Assembly: GCA_026874595.1 (NCBI GenBank)
Contig: CM049322.1
Span: 3,829,900 to 3,893,899 of the forward strand
Direction: 5' to 3'
Length of the DNA stretch: 64,000 bases
Origin: Sipunculus nudus
Taxonomy: Eukaryota; Annelida; Sipuncula; Golfingiida; Sipunculidae
Part shown: in pieces, positions 37,244-48,830 of the stretch
Position numbering within the stretch: position 1 is the first letter of the stretch
Layout of the letters: every line of letters starts with the position of its first letter
Translations under genes and position numbers: made by a program
Notes under the pieces: model-generated
Databases searched by the model: none
The model's input: only the letters and a program-made list of their open reading frames with translations
What the model was told of the DNA's origin: nothing

Positions 37244-39025
37244 TTAATATATCCTCAGCTCCAGACCAGGACATTTTATTGCCAGCGTCTGTTTTATTTT
37301 CTCCCTCGTTTGTGATGTGAGGCCGCAGTTCCTGAGTGTGAGAGTAATGAGATGTGTGTCAGACAGACGTTCTGTTAGTGAGTTGACAGACATCATGGTC
37401 AGGGGGGTCACCCAAAAATCTAAATGATGTAGAGTCTTTATATGTCTGACTGCTCTTATTACAGCCAGCAGGTCAGGAGAAGTGTCATCATCATCATCAT
37501 CACCACTATCTATCAGTCTCCGTCCAGATCTAGTCTCCAGGTTAAACCCACACACTTCGAGTGTTTGTATCGGGAAGTTTGTGAGTGTCAGGTCAAGTTC
37601 CTGTGTCATGTAACTCTCATCAACAGAACAAGGTGAACCAGGCGACCTGCCCAACACGAGCCATGTTAATGATGGAGCGTTTAAATGTTGTAGTAGACGG
37701 AAATGTCTCTCATCAGGTGACCACAGTGTAAGCTTGTTCAGCTTGTCAGCTTTCATGGAGAGATATTTAACATAAACCTGGGCAGGATATTTGTGTGTGA
37801 TGTGTAACCACATCACCTCAGGTAGGACCAGGTCAGCCTCACGATGTTCTGATAAATAACTTATCTGTAATGAGGTGTACATCGCCGCCATGTTGTCCTT
37901 ATCACCACTTATTATTTTTTCTATTTGTTTCTTTATGTCCTCTCCTCCCAGACCAGATACAAATGTGATGAGCATGGCCGACTCTCTGAATGCCTGGGGC
38001 GAGCCACAGATTAGATGTAAAAGATCATTTTGTTTTGATTTATTGCAATTAACAATAAAAAAAGCTACAAACCACTCTTGTACAGTTTTATGTACAAATG
38101 ATACAAGTCTCTCTCCTGTTGTTGATGGCTCATCTTTCAGGAAGCCGAGTTTCCAGGTTGTGTCATTAAGATGTTTTATGGTTTTGTAAGGGAAGGTTAA
38201 TTTAAATCTTTCTCCTATCATTCCTCTTGTTGCTATATCCCCGATTTCCATCAGATTTTCATGATAATACTGGATGACATCAACATGTTCATGTCTGTCT
38301 TTTGTAGGAACATGTTTCTTTTCATATCTACAGCATGAATATTTAATAAAATCAGAATAAAATCCTGAGATTGTTGAAGCAAGTTGTTTTGTCTCCTTCC
38401 ATAAACAACACATCAACAACAACACGGCCGGGTACCTACTGAGGTGCCGGAGATCATCTGACTGATCTATTTTCTGTAAAAGTTTATCTCCATCACCACT
38501 GATCTCATCAAATGATATATGTACATACTCAGTGACGCCCTCTGGTGAGAATCCCCGCAGTGACACCTCAGTCTCAGGAACATCAGTTTGGTCAGTAAAA
38601 TGTGAGTCTGATGAATGTCTGGACGTTATGAATATCTGAGCGTATGGTAATTGTTGTCTGTGAGCGAGACATGTGATGTCATCAGATGTTTTCTCTCTGT
38701 ATTCATCGTAGCCATCTAATAGGAATAATGTTGACTGTTGGTTATCTTTGATCAATTCACATAACTCCTCAGCATCTGTCATCTCAAGCTTCAGCTGTTC
38801 CTTTATTACATCAGCTAATTTCTGGTGGACCTTGACCTCCCTGAGGATTATAGGAATCACATATTTGAATTTACTGAGTACCTCCCTCTGTTTTGTTGTC
38901 ATGTCTGTTTTCTTGTCCAGGATGATGTTACTCCAGTCCACACAGATTCTACGTGAGATGGTAGACTTCCCGACACCGGGCTCTCCAGACAGATAAATCA
39001 GATGACCTCTTTGACCAATTATTAC
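37244..39025 (-). CDS. NACHT-LRR (NLR-like) STAND NTPase, last coding exon, 593 codons
   Basis: The frame is open from an intron acceptor (TTTTTAG, plus-strand 39032-39026) to TAA at 37244. Starting the protein at the GTG at 38941 would cut away the P-loop, so the exon is extended to 39025. Counting from the exon start, residues 14-22 are the Walker A motif GEPGVGKST. Walker B LLDGYDE is at about 102-108, the sensor-like ITSR at 133-136, and the winged-helix motif SRYPAVLLLMCCLW at 196-209. The C-terminal third carries irregular leucine-rich repeats (LTWLVL; HLITLTLRNCGL) and ends LELRIY. A coding (ATC)n tract gives an Asp run (plus strand about 37487-37502). NACHT-LRR proteins act as cytosolic pattern sensors that oligomerise on nucleotide binding; ligand and effector domain are unknown. 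The N-terminal exon(s), which would define the signalling domain, lie to the right and were not found. No stop or frameshift is seen, so it is probably functional. Confidence 0.9.
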   Translation of the reverse strand, partial: VIIGQRGHLIYLSGEPGVGKSTISRRICVDWSNIILDKKTDMTTKQREVLSKFKYVIPIILREVKVHQKLADVIKEQLKLEMTDAEELCELIKDNQQSTLFLLDGYDEYREKTSDDITCLAHRQQLPYAQIFITSRHSSDSHFTDQTDVPETEVSLRGFSPEGVTEYVHISFDEISGDGDKLLQKIDQSDDLRHLSRYPAVLLLMCCLWKETKQLASTISGFYSDFIKYSCCRYEKKHVPTKDRHEHVDVIQYYHENLMEIGDIATRGMIGERFKLTFPYKTIKHLNDTTWKLGFLKDEPSTTGERLVSFVHKTVQEWFVAFFIVNCNKSKQNDLLHLICGSPQAFRESAMLITFVSGLGGEDIKKQIEKIISGDKDNMAAMYTSLQISYLSEHREADLVLPEVMWLHITHKYPAQVYVKYLSMKADKLNKLTLWSPDERHFRLLQHLNAPSLTWLVLGRSPGSPCSVDESYMTQELDLTLTNFPIQTLEVCGFNLETRSGRRLIDSGDDDDDDTSPDLLAVIRAVRHIKTLHHLDFWVTPLTMMSVNSLTERLSDTHLITLTLRNCGLTSQTREKIKQTLAIKCPGLELRIY

Positions 39026-39298
39026 CTAAAAATGATAATAGAATATTAATAAATTTTGCTGAATGGTTTTATTTTTTTTTTAGAAATAAAAAAAAATGTA
39101 ATACAAGCACAGCACACAACTGTCATAACATGTAAAATACATGATATCATATATTTATGTATGTATGTTAGAAAAACTTATTATCAATAAATTGCAGCAA
39201 AGGGGGGTGAAGGGTTAATTAATATAATGTTCCTAAATCAAGAGAAAAATCAGTTGTATATATTAGTAAATGTTGCTGTTTTATATCACAAACATTAG
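39026..39298. other. Start of the intron upstream of the NACHT exon
   Basis: A+T-rich intron sequence (minus-strand gene) beginning with a T-rich tract before the acceptor. No further exon was recognised here. Confidence 0.6.
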
Positions 39299-40010
39299 TT
39301 TTAGCTCAGCTGACTATAAGTTGTCTGAGCTAAAGTTCTGGTCCATTGTCCGTCGACCTTTCGTCCTTCTGAGTTTCCGTTAGACTGGCACGTTTTGAAA
39401 TGGTTAGACCTACAAATCCAAAATTTGGCATTCTGTTAGATGTCACCAAGATCTCTTACCAAACCTAACACTGGGTCACTGTGACTTTGCTCTTTGAAAA
39501 ATTAAGGATAAACCTCAATTTTCCATTAAAAGCCTTTTATCACACTTCAGGACTGTCTAATATCAAAACCACTCATCTGTTTTTCTTCACATTTACCAAT
39601 AATATTTCCCTGTATAGTTTCTATGTACATGCCAGAAATTAAGTCAATATTACTTAATTTATAAAAGTTATGGGCCCAAATATAATGCCCTGATTTGTAA
39701 AAAAAATCAGGAAAGAGATTTACTCACTTAACATATAATAGTATTGAAGCTAGAGACTTTTTTTCAGGTATATATAAATTTATTTTATCAAGATTCAATT
39801 GTAAAAAAAAAATAGTTCTGAATTTTGTAACTTTTTAAAGTTATTTGCTTTAAAATCAGTAGCTTAAATCATTCATAACTTTGACCATGGCACTTTTTAT
39901 TCCTGTAAGTATATTTGATTTAATTTTCACAGCAGATACACATATATAATTAATCTGTAAAATTCTGAAATTAAAAAAAAACTAAAAAATTCCCAACTCC
40001 CCTGCTGTCA
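39299..40010 (+). repeat. Hairpin-headed interspersed repeat, long copy of subfamily 1
   Basis: TTTTAGCTCAGCTGACTATA starts the copy. It continues with TTAGACTGGCACGTTTTGAA, TATCAAAACCACTCATCTGT, GGCCCAAATATAATGC and GACTTTTTTTCAGG, all shared in order with 43363-44110 and 56410-57140. It lies within the presumed NACHT intron. It is about 0.7 kb with no coding frame. Confidence 0.85.
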
Positions 40011-40917
40011 CAGGTGTACACAAGTTTATTTTCATAACCCCCCCCCCAACAACACCACCACAGACACCACCGGGTGTGTTGCACTAATTGTTATTGTTTG
40101 AACTCTATTTCCTTAATTTTATTTAGCTTTTTCCACTCAAATGAACAACATATTTCTTGAGTAATCAAGAAGATGTGGTAATGTTACATTTTTAAAGAAA
40201 TTAATTTCCTTTTAAATCATTTAATTAAAATATAGTTAATTCCATCAGTAGGCATAATTTGATAATATATGCACAGATTAATAGAAAAAATAAAGGTGCA
40301 ATTCAGAATTGTGAATCTAGTGTTGTTTTCAGATATGTATTGTTTTGCAAATTCAAAAAAATATATTTAAAAAAAAAAATAATAAAGCTGTGAGCTGTTC
40401 ATTATTCTCCTGCCTCAGTGGATTTTAAGTGATTTGTTGTGTTTTTCCATGTATCTGCCTGTTTTTAAATATTTTATATTTATGAATTAACTTTTTTTCC
40501 TGTGAGCACTGTTGAATTAAATTTTATATCCTGTATGTATATGCAAAGGTGTTGAAACTCCCAACATCCCCCCCCCCCCCCCGGCCATTGAGTCCTTCCA
40601 TCTGAGTACTAATGACAATAGTTTTATTGCAACTGCATAAAATTTATTATAAAAGAAAATATATACATAATACAGAGGTGATATAACTCCCATCATTATA
40701 ACCCCCCCCCCCCACACCACCACCGCACCCACTATTGAGTCCTTCCACCTGTGAACTTAAAACTTTCTTGCAACTGTTCACCTGCTCTCAACCAATGACT
40801 TTTTTAGAAAAATCTTTTGCATGTTGGGGTTTTTTTGCGGGTCAAACTTAGAACTGTTCACATTTTATAACATTGAAAAAAAATGGTATAATAAAAAAAT
40901 AGTATCAAACTGATCAA
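40011..40917. other. Intronic sequence with repeated C-tract blocks
   Basis: C-tracts lie at about 40028, 40568-40582 and 40701-40714. The last two sit in a short direct duplication (ATTGAGTCCTTCCA(T/C)CTG after each). No gene is seen. Confidence 0.6.
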
Positions 40918-41148
40918 ATGTGTAAACTTTGTGTGAATTTTCAATGGCTTATTAAAAAGCCAACCAATGAGCATGGTAATAGTGTAGATCTTATATTCAC
41001 AAACCTTCTACATGCTTCAGTTTCAACATTAGGAAACATATGGTCAGATCACAATATATTATTTGCAACAATATCTTCAATCATGTCAACCATCCATGGC
41101 CTGTATTACCTCTTCCTCAGACTTTATCTAGATTTGAAATTATTTTAG
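40918..41148 (+). pseudogene. Fragment of a non-LTR retrotransposon endonuclease domain
   Basis: The frame reads GNSVDLIFTN and then WSDHNILFATI, the two conserved strings near the end of the exonuclease/endonuclease/phosphatase domain of non-LTR elements (DLIFTN and SDH, where Asp and His are catalytic). Only about 50 residues remain and no RT follows. It is too short to assign a clade. It may or may not belong to the same family as the RT remnant at 58 kb. Confidence 0.55.
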
Positions 41149-41206
41149 ATTTTTTACTTCAAGGTCAACTTCAGCTGACCACAGTGACCCAGGGGTCCCT
41201 TGTTAT

Positions 41207-41462
41207 TACCTCTGCCAAGGAGGTTACGTTTTTGCTGGTGCTGGTCTGATTGTCTGTTAGCAACATAGCTCAAAATGTTATCAATGGATTTTGATGAAAT
41301 TTTCAGGATAGCTCAGCAATGATACAATTATTACAAGGAACTATTGATGCAATTATGGGGTGAGATAAACAAACTATCTGGATCGAAGAATGGTTTTGAA
41401 TAAAAAAATGCTGCATTTATGACAGTGTCATGTGGGGGTAATAAGCTACCTTGGCAGAGGTA
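41207..41462. mobile_element. MITE-like element with 14-bp TIRs
   Basis: The left end TACCTCTGCCAAGG (41207-41220) and its exact reverse complement (41449-41462) bound about 256 bp. Inside is TAGCAACATAGCTCAAAATG and GGATTTTGATGAAATTTTCA. I recall very similar elements in many aquatic animals, which is unverified. No coding capacity. Confidence 0.7.
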
Positions 41463-41507
41463 TGCACTCTCTGATTGCTTTTCTACTTTGCTTTCGCAGA
41501 CGCAACA

Positions 41508-41957
41508 GTGATGTTGTTGGTAAGAAATAACAGGGATAATATTGATGTGATCAAGAAACAGTGATGAATGATGTTGGTGTGATGCAATGACAGTGATGTT
41601 GTTGGTGTAATATTGTGACAGAGATGATGTTGGTGTGATGTAGTGACAGTGATGATGTTGAGTGATAAAGTAACAGTGGTGTGATGCAGTAACAGTGATG
41701 ATGTTGGTGTGATGTAGTGACAGTGATGATGTTGATGTGATGTAGTGACAGTGATGATGTTGGTGTGATGTAGTGACAGTGGTGATGTTGAGTGATGAAG
41801 TAACAGTTTTGTGATACAGTGACAGTGATGATGTTGGTGTGATGTAGTGACAGTGATGATATTGGTGAGATGCAGTGACAGTGATGATGTTGGTGTGATG
41901 TAGTGTCAGTGATGATGTTGTTGTGATGTAGTGAGAGTGATGATGTTGGTGGGATTT
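41508..41957. repeat. 28-bp GATGATGTTGGTGTGATG minisatellite, array 1 left part
   Basis: About 15 units of GACAGTGATGATGTTGGTGT plus GATGTAGT, some irregular. The array continues at 42580-42850 after the inserted hAT-type element. Confidence 0.92.
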
Positions 41958-41965
41958 AGTGAAAG

Positions 41966-42571
41966 CAGGGCTTGGGCGAGGTACAAGTGAAAGTACCTAG
42001 GTACAGGTACTTGTGAATTGGCCAGGTACAGGTACCAGGGTTCAGGTACATTTATTTAAGGATCACTTCAAAGACGATTTTATGATAATAATATTGGCTT
42101 ATGTTTTTATGTTTATGCAAATTAACATGCCTTTTATTAACAAACAATATTGAAGTCAAGTGTATTTTATTAGAACATATTATCTGTATGGCACCATACA
42201 TTCACAAACATGATATGGAAGTGTATTAAAAGTCCCTTAAGTGCACCAAGTAGAGTATGACACCATACATTCTGGAGGTGTGATAACAATTCAGTTAAAT
42301 GAGCAGTTTAACACACTGATGGCTTGCTGATTATTTTACACTAGTTACAGGTAACCAAATTTAATTCTAAACAAGAAAAAAACTAAAAAAAAACTGAAAA
42401 TATGAAAATGTACCTGGAGTACCTTGTACGAGGTACAGGTACTTAGTTCCAGGTACAGGTACAGGTACAAGGTACTTATTACTCATGACCAGGTACAGGT
42501 ATTCTGAAATGTGTACCTAGGTACAGGTACAGGTACAGGACTACAGGTACAAGTACCTGGTCCCAACCCTG
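41966..42571. mobile_element. hAT-type MITE, 606 bp, with 8-bp target duplication
   Basis: It is flanked by AGTGAAAG on both sides (41958-41965 and 42572-42579). The left end is CAGGGCTTGGGCGAGGTAC and the right end in reverse complement is CAGGGTTGGGACCAGGTAC. Both subterminal regions are dense in AGGTAC/GTACCT. An 8-bp duplication and CAGGG-type TIRs are diagnostic of hAT elements. There is no transposase frame, so it is non-autonomous. It inserted into the 28-bp array. Confidence 0.93.
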
Positions 42572-42579
42572 AGTGAAAG

Positions 42580-42850
42580 TGATGATGTTGATGTTCTGTA
42601 GTGACAGTGATGGTGTTGGTGTGATGTAGTAACAGTGATGATGTAGGTGTGATGTAGTAACAGTGATGATGTTAGTGTGATACAGTGACAGTGATGATGT
42701 TGGTGTGATGCTGTGACAGTGATGAAGTTGGTGTGATGCAGTGACAGTTGTGATGTTGGTGTGATGTAGTGACAGTGATGATGTTGTTGTGCTGATGTTA
42801 CAGTGATTATATATGTTTGATTTAGTGACAGTGGTGATGTAGGTGTGATA
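42580..42850. repeat. 28-bp minisatellite, array 1 right part
   Basis: About 9 to 10 units of the same monomer resume directly after the hAT target duplication, with some TACAG/TGTAG variants. Confidence 0.92.
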
Positions 42851-43362
42851 TGAAAATTTAATACATCAATTTGCATCAAAGTTTATCTTACAGTTCAAAT
42901 TTCAATATATATTTCCACAAAACTGGACTGAAACATTCTGTCTTTCAGATCCATCACCAGTATTAATAGTTGAAATAAACAGACCAGGTCATGTAGTTGA
43001 TGCAATTTAAAATTGATGTGATAGATCATAGATTTATATTGATATTGTACAGTGTGAAACTTAATTGATAATTTTATTCTATCAATATTTTATGCGATTA
43101 TTTATTTTCTTTTTAACCTCAAATGCTTTTAAACACACAGAAAAATTATATTAGTATACTTATCAGACTCTGTTAATCACAGTATTGATTAGTACAGTTG
43201 TTACAAGTCATATACCATTAAGCAAACGAGTTATCAATTTATCAGAGAAAAATCCACTTGAAACTTTATTGGTCATTTAACTTGCAGTTTTTGCTGGCAT
43301 TTTCCCCAACTCTGCTCATTTCCATAAATTGTTGATAATGTTAAAAAGGTAAAATATATTAT
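42851..43362. other. Unassigned A+T-rich sequence
   Basis: No repeat, gene or RNA is recognised between array 1 and the duplicated segment. Confidence 0.5.
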
Positions 43363-44768
43363 TTTTAGCTCAGCTGACTATAAGTCATCTGAGCTATAGT
43401 CGTGGTCCTTTGTCCGTCGTCCGTCCGTCCGTTAACAGGGCACGTTTTAAAACTGTTGGACCTACGAATCCAAAATTCTGCATACCATTAGATGTCCCCA
43501 AAATCTCCTACCATACAAAAATTGGGTCATTAGAACTTCGTTCCTTCGAGAAATTAAGGAAAAACCTCCGTTTTCCATAAAAAAGCCATTGTTACACTTC
43601 AAGGCTGCCTAATATCAAAACCACTGATCTGTTTTTGATCAGATTTAGTATTCATATTCTTCCATACATTTTCTGTGCGCATACCAACAATTAGGTCAGT
43701 ATTGGGTTTTATTTTGAAGTTATAGGCCCAAATATAATGCAATTTTTTAAAAATCAGGAAATATATTTGCTCACTTAACATGCGAATTGCTGAAGCTGGA
43801 GACTTTTTTTTCAGGAATATAACTTTATTTAATCAAGATTCAATTGTTTACCCAAAATTAGATCTGAATTTTGCAAATTGTTCAAGTTATTAGCATAAAT
43901 AAAAAATCAATACCTTAAATTTTGTCCAAATTTGGCAGTGGCACGTTTTTTCCCTGTAAGTACTGTTGATTTTATTTTCACAGCATATATACATAAGGAT
44001 TTAATCTTCTAAAATCTGAAATTTCAAAGAAATTGTTTGAAAAGAGTAGCTTTTATTTAAGTTTTCATACACCATGTCAAGTGTTGTTTACATCTGGCCC
44101 ACCTTGTAGTACAGCCTTCACTTGCATTATGTAACCCACCCCAGGCAGCTTGCCTTGGCCCAGCTTGGCCACTACTAGCAGGCTTCCCCTCTGCCCTGCA
44201 CTCCCCCCCCCCCCCCCAGCTGGTGCATAAACTAGATGAATGTTATAATTTTGTATTTTATTTTATTCTTGGACATGCTACATTTTAGATTTTGTATTGT
44301 ACCACCAGGGTTACAATGATTAAAGTGCACATTTAATTGTGTCAACAAAGTGATGTATTGCTATGAAAGTGTGGATGTTCATCAGATAAGTAATGCTTTA
44401 CTTCAGAAGAGTAAAACTTCACCAGGTGTGAAATTGACTATTAATTCCAGTAATTAATTATAGCTGAGATTGTAATTAGCATAATGATATTGTTTGTCCC
44501 TCATTCAACCAACAGTGTGTATACTTTATTTGAAAAGATGTTTTTATTTTATCAAATGCACTGAATCTTTTATTTTATTTCGGTGAATAAAATTAAGCAT
44601 GTACTGAAAACTCCAATGTGCAAAACGTTTTAATAGGGATTCAAGGAATAATTTTGTAGATGCCATGTTGTTATATATAAACTTAAATGCATTATTCCCT
44701 TGAAAGTGAAATGAAAGTATTAGTCCATTCTATCCACTTGCCTGTCCATCTGCAAATTTTTCATATGC
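43363..44768 (+). repeat. Duplicated ~1.4-kb segment, copy 1 (contains hairpin-headed repeat)
   Basis: It starts with a long subfamily-1 hairpin-headed repeat (43363-about 44110) and continues with CATACACCATGTCAAG, a C-tract (about 44205), TGTACCACCAGGGTTACAAT and TTGCTATGAAAGTGTGGATG. The same order appears at 56410-57963. It ends at CTTGCCTGTCCATCTG plus a short A/T run, where the 3.67-kb TIR element starts. Confidence 0.88.
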
Positions 44769-47700
44769 GGGCCATTTTCACAAAAAGTGACAAATAACGG
44801 TAAAGACATTTTCAAAAACTTTTTGATCAGGAATTACAATATTTTTACACAGAAATAAAATATATGTCCTCACAAAATCTGTGTAGAAACAGCAAAGCTA
44901 GATTAGAAAATTCAACAGAAATGATACAAAAAATATTTTTTCCATTTTGTCTTTGCCGTTATGACAATAACGGTAAAGACATGAAGTTTATGTTTATACC
45001 ATTAAAAAGATGTAAACAATATTTAAATTCATTAAAAGTCAATCATGAGTCAGGGTAACATAATATTTTTTCAGTTAAAGATAATTCACTAACACAAAAT
45101 TAAGCATGAGCTGAATAACAATATAAATTATTTGGAATAATTAACCTTGACGTCTTTACCGTTATCAGTTGAAGTCTTTACCATTATCTCATTAACAAGA
45201 CAAGTTTCAGTGTCAGCAACCTTGTAGCTGTTACATGTGAAACCTTTCTACATATATCCAGCTTGTTTTACTGAATTTTAAAAACTAGTAAAAAAGTAAA
45301 ATAGATCACCCATGGTTGTTACTCATATACAGTTTTCTCAATGTTGAAATAACATAAGTACCTGCTCTCATTGTTTTAACATAATATATTTAAAACATTC
45401 AAATTACACAAACCTAGTCTGAATGCTATTATATAAAACTTATTACATCTTAAATGAACATTAGTTTGTGTAAAATCTGTACTTTATTCTACAGGAAGTG
45501 GAATATTTTTTTCAATTTTTAGCTCAGCTGATTTTAGCATGCTGACCATAGTGATGGGTCTTTGTCTGTTTTCCGGTTATCAAGCTGTCCCTCCCTTAGC
45601 AAGGCACTAGTCCTAACTTTAAGACACAGGAAATTCATGCTTGAGAGACATAAAGGTCCGGGTTAATCTCCTTGGAAACACCCAAAATAAGGAAACCGTG
45701 AGATATATAATGCTAGCTAAATAGCAAAAACATGTTTTGAGCACTGTGGAAGTCAACCTTTTCTGAGGATGTGAGGCCGTTGAACAAAAATTTTCCATTG
45801 GACAAATGGCTCCAGTTCTTCAAAATTATTACCATATATTGTAATAAAATATGGTCTGCTCACTGATAATAGAGTTGATGAGCTGAGTAAAATATGTGGT
45901 TCCACCTGTACTTTTTCTGTTATTCTAACTGATTTTTTCTTATATTTTTAAGACTGCTAAAGTGAAGCAAATTAAAGCAAATTGTGCCATTTCTCAGCAG
46001 TGATTTCAAGTGTTTCCCCCAAAAAATGTGATATGCCTATTGATTATATAGATATTCTTATCAGTTGAACAAGTGGTAGCAGCATTGTGCCACCTATTTA
46101 CATGCCATTTTATTTTTATTTTGAGACTTCTAAGTTATACCAGTTGTGTATTTTCCTGAGATGATGGTTCATGCATTTCCTGAAATTTTGTATGCTTAGT
46201 GATCATGGTTAGTGTAATTGGCTTAACAAAAAAGATGACTAGAGGTCACTTTTTCCAAATATTAGGCATCTATTAATTGTATTTATCCTTGACTTTTGAG
46301 ACTGCCAAATTACAGCAACTGTGTCAAATTAGTACTTTTATGTATGACACCGACAGGAAGCAGTGACATATATCAGAGTATTTGCAGGTATTCATTTTAT
46401 ATTAGACTATCAAACTGAAATCATGTCCATTAATCAGACATCATTCGATTCAAATTGTCCATTAATTAGAAATTATTACATCAAATTTTTAACAAGACTG
46501 GCCTCCACCCAGGTTAAGCATTCTTAAGGCTTAATGGGATAGCTGTGCCCCAGGCCACATTCAATTGCAAACAAATCCACCTTTTGGGGTTTTCTCAGTC
46601 CTATGACCCAACAATTGATGTGATAACACACCCAGGACCTGTAAGTGTGGTAGTCACTGGGCCTGGTTAACAGGACATAAATCATAAATGAGATGAATCG
46701 TGTGCAACCGCCCTGTTAAAGTCTTAAAATAATAGTTACATACATAGTTAAGTTAATACTTAAGAAATGAAGATGTGTACCTGCACCAAAAAGGATAAAA
46801 ACAAAAAAAAAACAAAAAAAAGTATTTGTCAGTGTCTTGGGAACTCCAAATCCCAATTTTTTTGCCTACAATTTCAGGAAACATGTCAGACTGCACTCTC
46901 ATGTAATACCAAAAAGGATTGTGTAACCAAGCACATTTAATTAGGTTAAGTGCTTTACAAGTTTCTTTTGGATTACTGATTTACACTCACAGAAATTCTA
47001 ACATAAAAAGTTAAATAAATGCCACCTTAACTTGTGAATTGCTCAGGGGTTTTAATCATCCATTCAGTGCATTGATTATTTTATGCATTTTTACATCAGT
47101 TAGCTTGGTATACCTAAGTAAAGAATGCAGAGTGGAGTTCTGATGTATTCTGATATCAACAGGTTAACTTTAGAATATCAGATGTACACAAGGCTACATC
47201 TGAAATGTAAAAAGTGAACTTGCTTTGAATGCAGATTATAGACATAAGGCATGATCATCCCCAAGTCTGAATTGACATTCTTACTTGTTAATTCAGACAA
47301 GTAAATATTTGGTTTTACCAAAGGAATCATGGCATTTTACCCCCAAAAAAACTCTCCTTTGTAAGCTTGATGTGAAGGGCTAAAACAATAAACAGTTTAC
47401 AACTTCATGAGGAAATATGTCACATGACCTTTAACAGATGCATGGTATGTTTGATTATTTGGTGTTCCTTTTTTAAGTAGAGGCATATTCTTGTATTATC
47501 ATATAAAATATATTTAATTTCTTTCTCTCTAAATAAACTGACTCATAATATTATTATACAGGAAATACTGTGGCAAGGTTACAGCAATCAATTGTACATA
47601 TTGTGAGCTCAAGCTCCGGGTCTTTGTCACACCAGTCTTTACTGTTAATACATATTCATAACGGTAAAGACAGATCAAGATAATGGTAAAGACACAAATA

Positions 47701-48433
47701 TGGCCTGTAGGATATGGTTATGTACAACAGCTTGAAAAGTAGTTCCTCAACACAGCCTAAACACTATGCATATTGAACAGTGACAGATCCTGTCATTTAA
47801 CTCCTGATGATTCCATGTCTATCAGTGATAACGGTAAAGACATCCAATTGTTGTGACACCCACTAACACTGTGGTTTGAAACCAACTTTTACAGTATAAA
47901 AAACACTGGCAGGGTCCTGCTTGTGGTCAGTATACCTGTCTCATGTGCTGATTCTTGTGCAGATGACATTACCTGTGAGCTTATTAAAAAATTAAGTTCA
48001 AATCTCATAATTAGCATAATATGATAACGGTAAAGACAAGCACATGTATCATTTATGGTCACACAAAAAAGGACTTCCCATTTACATGTATTTTGTAATA
48101 CCATAATCATGACATGTTTCAGCACCAATTCAAGTGATATACTTAAATAACAGATATAGTCCCAGGTGGCCTCTTTACTAAAAGTAATTATTTTCTATCT
48201 TTCAAATTGTTGTATTCAATTTTGGACATATAACGGTATGGACATTTATGTTACTAATGATTTCAAAAATCTTTAAAAAAATATAAATATATACCTATTT
48301 AATTTTTTTTAGTTTCTGCATTTTAGTTTATACATGACAGAATACCAAAATTGAAAAAATGATAAAGTATAATAGGTTTTAAAATGATGGACATTTCTTT
48401 ACCGTTATTTGTCACATTTTGTGAAAATGGCCC
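44769..48433. mobile_element. Non-coding TIR element, 3.67 kb, with subterminal AACGGTAAAGACA repeats
   Basis: The left end (GGGCCATTTTCACAAAAAGT, then GACAAATAACGGTAAAGA) is matched by the reverse complement of the right end (GGGCCATTTTCACAAAATGT, then GACAAATAACGGTAAAGA). That gives near-perfect TIRs of about 38 bp. The 13-mer AACGGTAAAGACA occurs exactly at 44796, 44969, 47660, 47830 and 48026. Variants lie at 45151 and 45173 (minus), 47682, 48232 and 48394. All are within about 800 bp of an end. The paralogue near 57963 lacks the element. No target duplication is evident, and the longest frames are short and motif-derived, so it is non-autonomous. The superfamily is not assignable from termini. 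Confidence 0.85.
45518..46000 (+). repeat. Diverged hairpin-headed repeat nested in the 3.67-kb element
   Basis: TTTTTAGCTCAGCTGATTTT begins the copy, followed by TAGTGATGGGTCTTTGTC and AGCAAGGCACTAGTCC, like subfamily 2 heads. The second arm of the head is eroded. The right boundary is uncertain. Confidence 0.6.
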
Positions 48434-48620
48434 AGTGACAGTGATGATATTGGTGTGATGCAGTGACAGTGTTGATATTGGTGTGATGCAGTGACAGTGT
48501 TGATATTGGTGTGATGCAGTGACAGTGTTGATATTGGTGTGATGCAGTGACAGTGTTGATATTGATGTGATGCAGTGACAGTGGCAATGTAAGTGTAATC
48601 CAGTGACAGTGATGATGTTT
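48434..48620. repeat. 28-bp minisatellite, array 2
   Basis: About six to seven units of GTGATGCAGTGACAGTGTTG plus ATATTGGT begin at the first base after the TIR element terminus. Confidence 0.93.
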
Positions 48621-48628
48621 ATGTGAAA

Positions 48629-48742
48629 GCCAAGATTGCGATCTGGATGGATCTTAGATCTGTCAAGTCCAAATTGCAAATGCAGTGCAGGCCGGCCCAA
48701 ATTGCGATCCTGTCTTTTTTGCTTCAGGATCGCAATCTTGGC
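48629..48742. repeat. GATC-rich inverted repeat
   Basis: GCCAAGATTGCGATC (48629-48643) and its exact reverse complement (48728-48742) enclose about 84 bp. ATTGCGATC recurs inside and after (about 48693 and 48801), and GATCT(T/A)AGATCTGTC occurs near both arms. This is probably part of a small unclassified element. Confidence 0.8.
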
Positions 48743-48830
48743 TGAAAAGATCTAAGATCTGTCCAGCAGAGATTGTGATCCTAAACTTGACCAACCCATA
48801 TTGCGATCAATATGATCCAAGTGTTTCAGC

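Noticed and set aside
38941-38943. GTG at 38941 as the start of the NACHT protein
   Set aside because: The frame is open upstream through the Walker A motif to a splice acceptor, so translation starts in an earlier exon.
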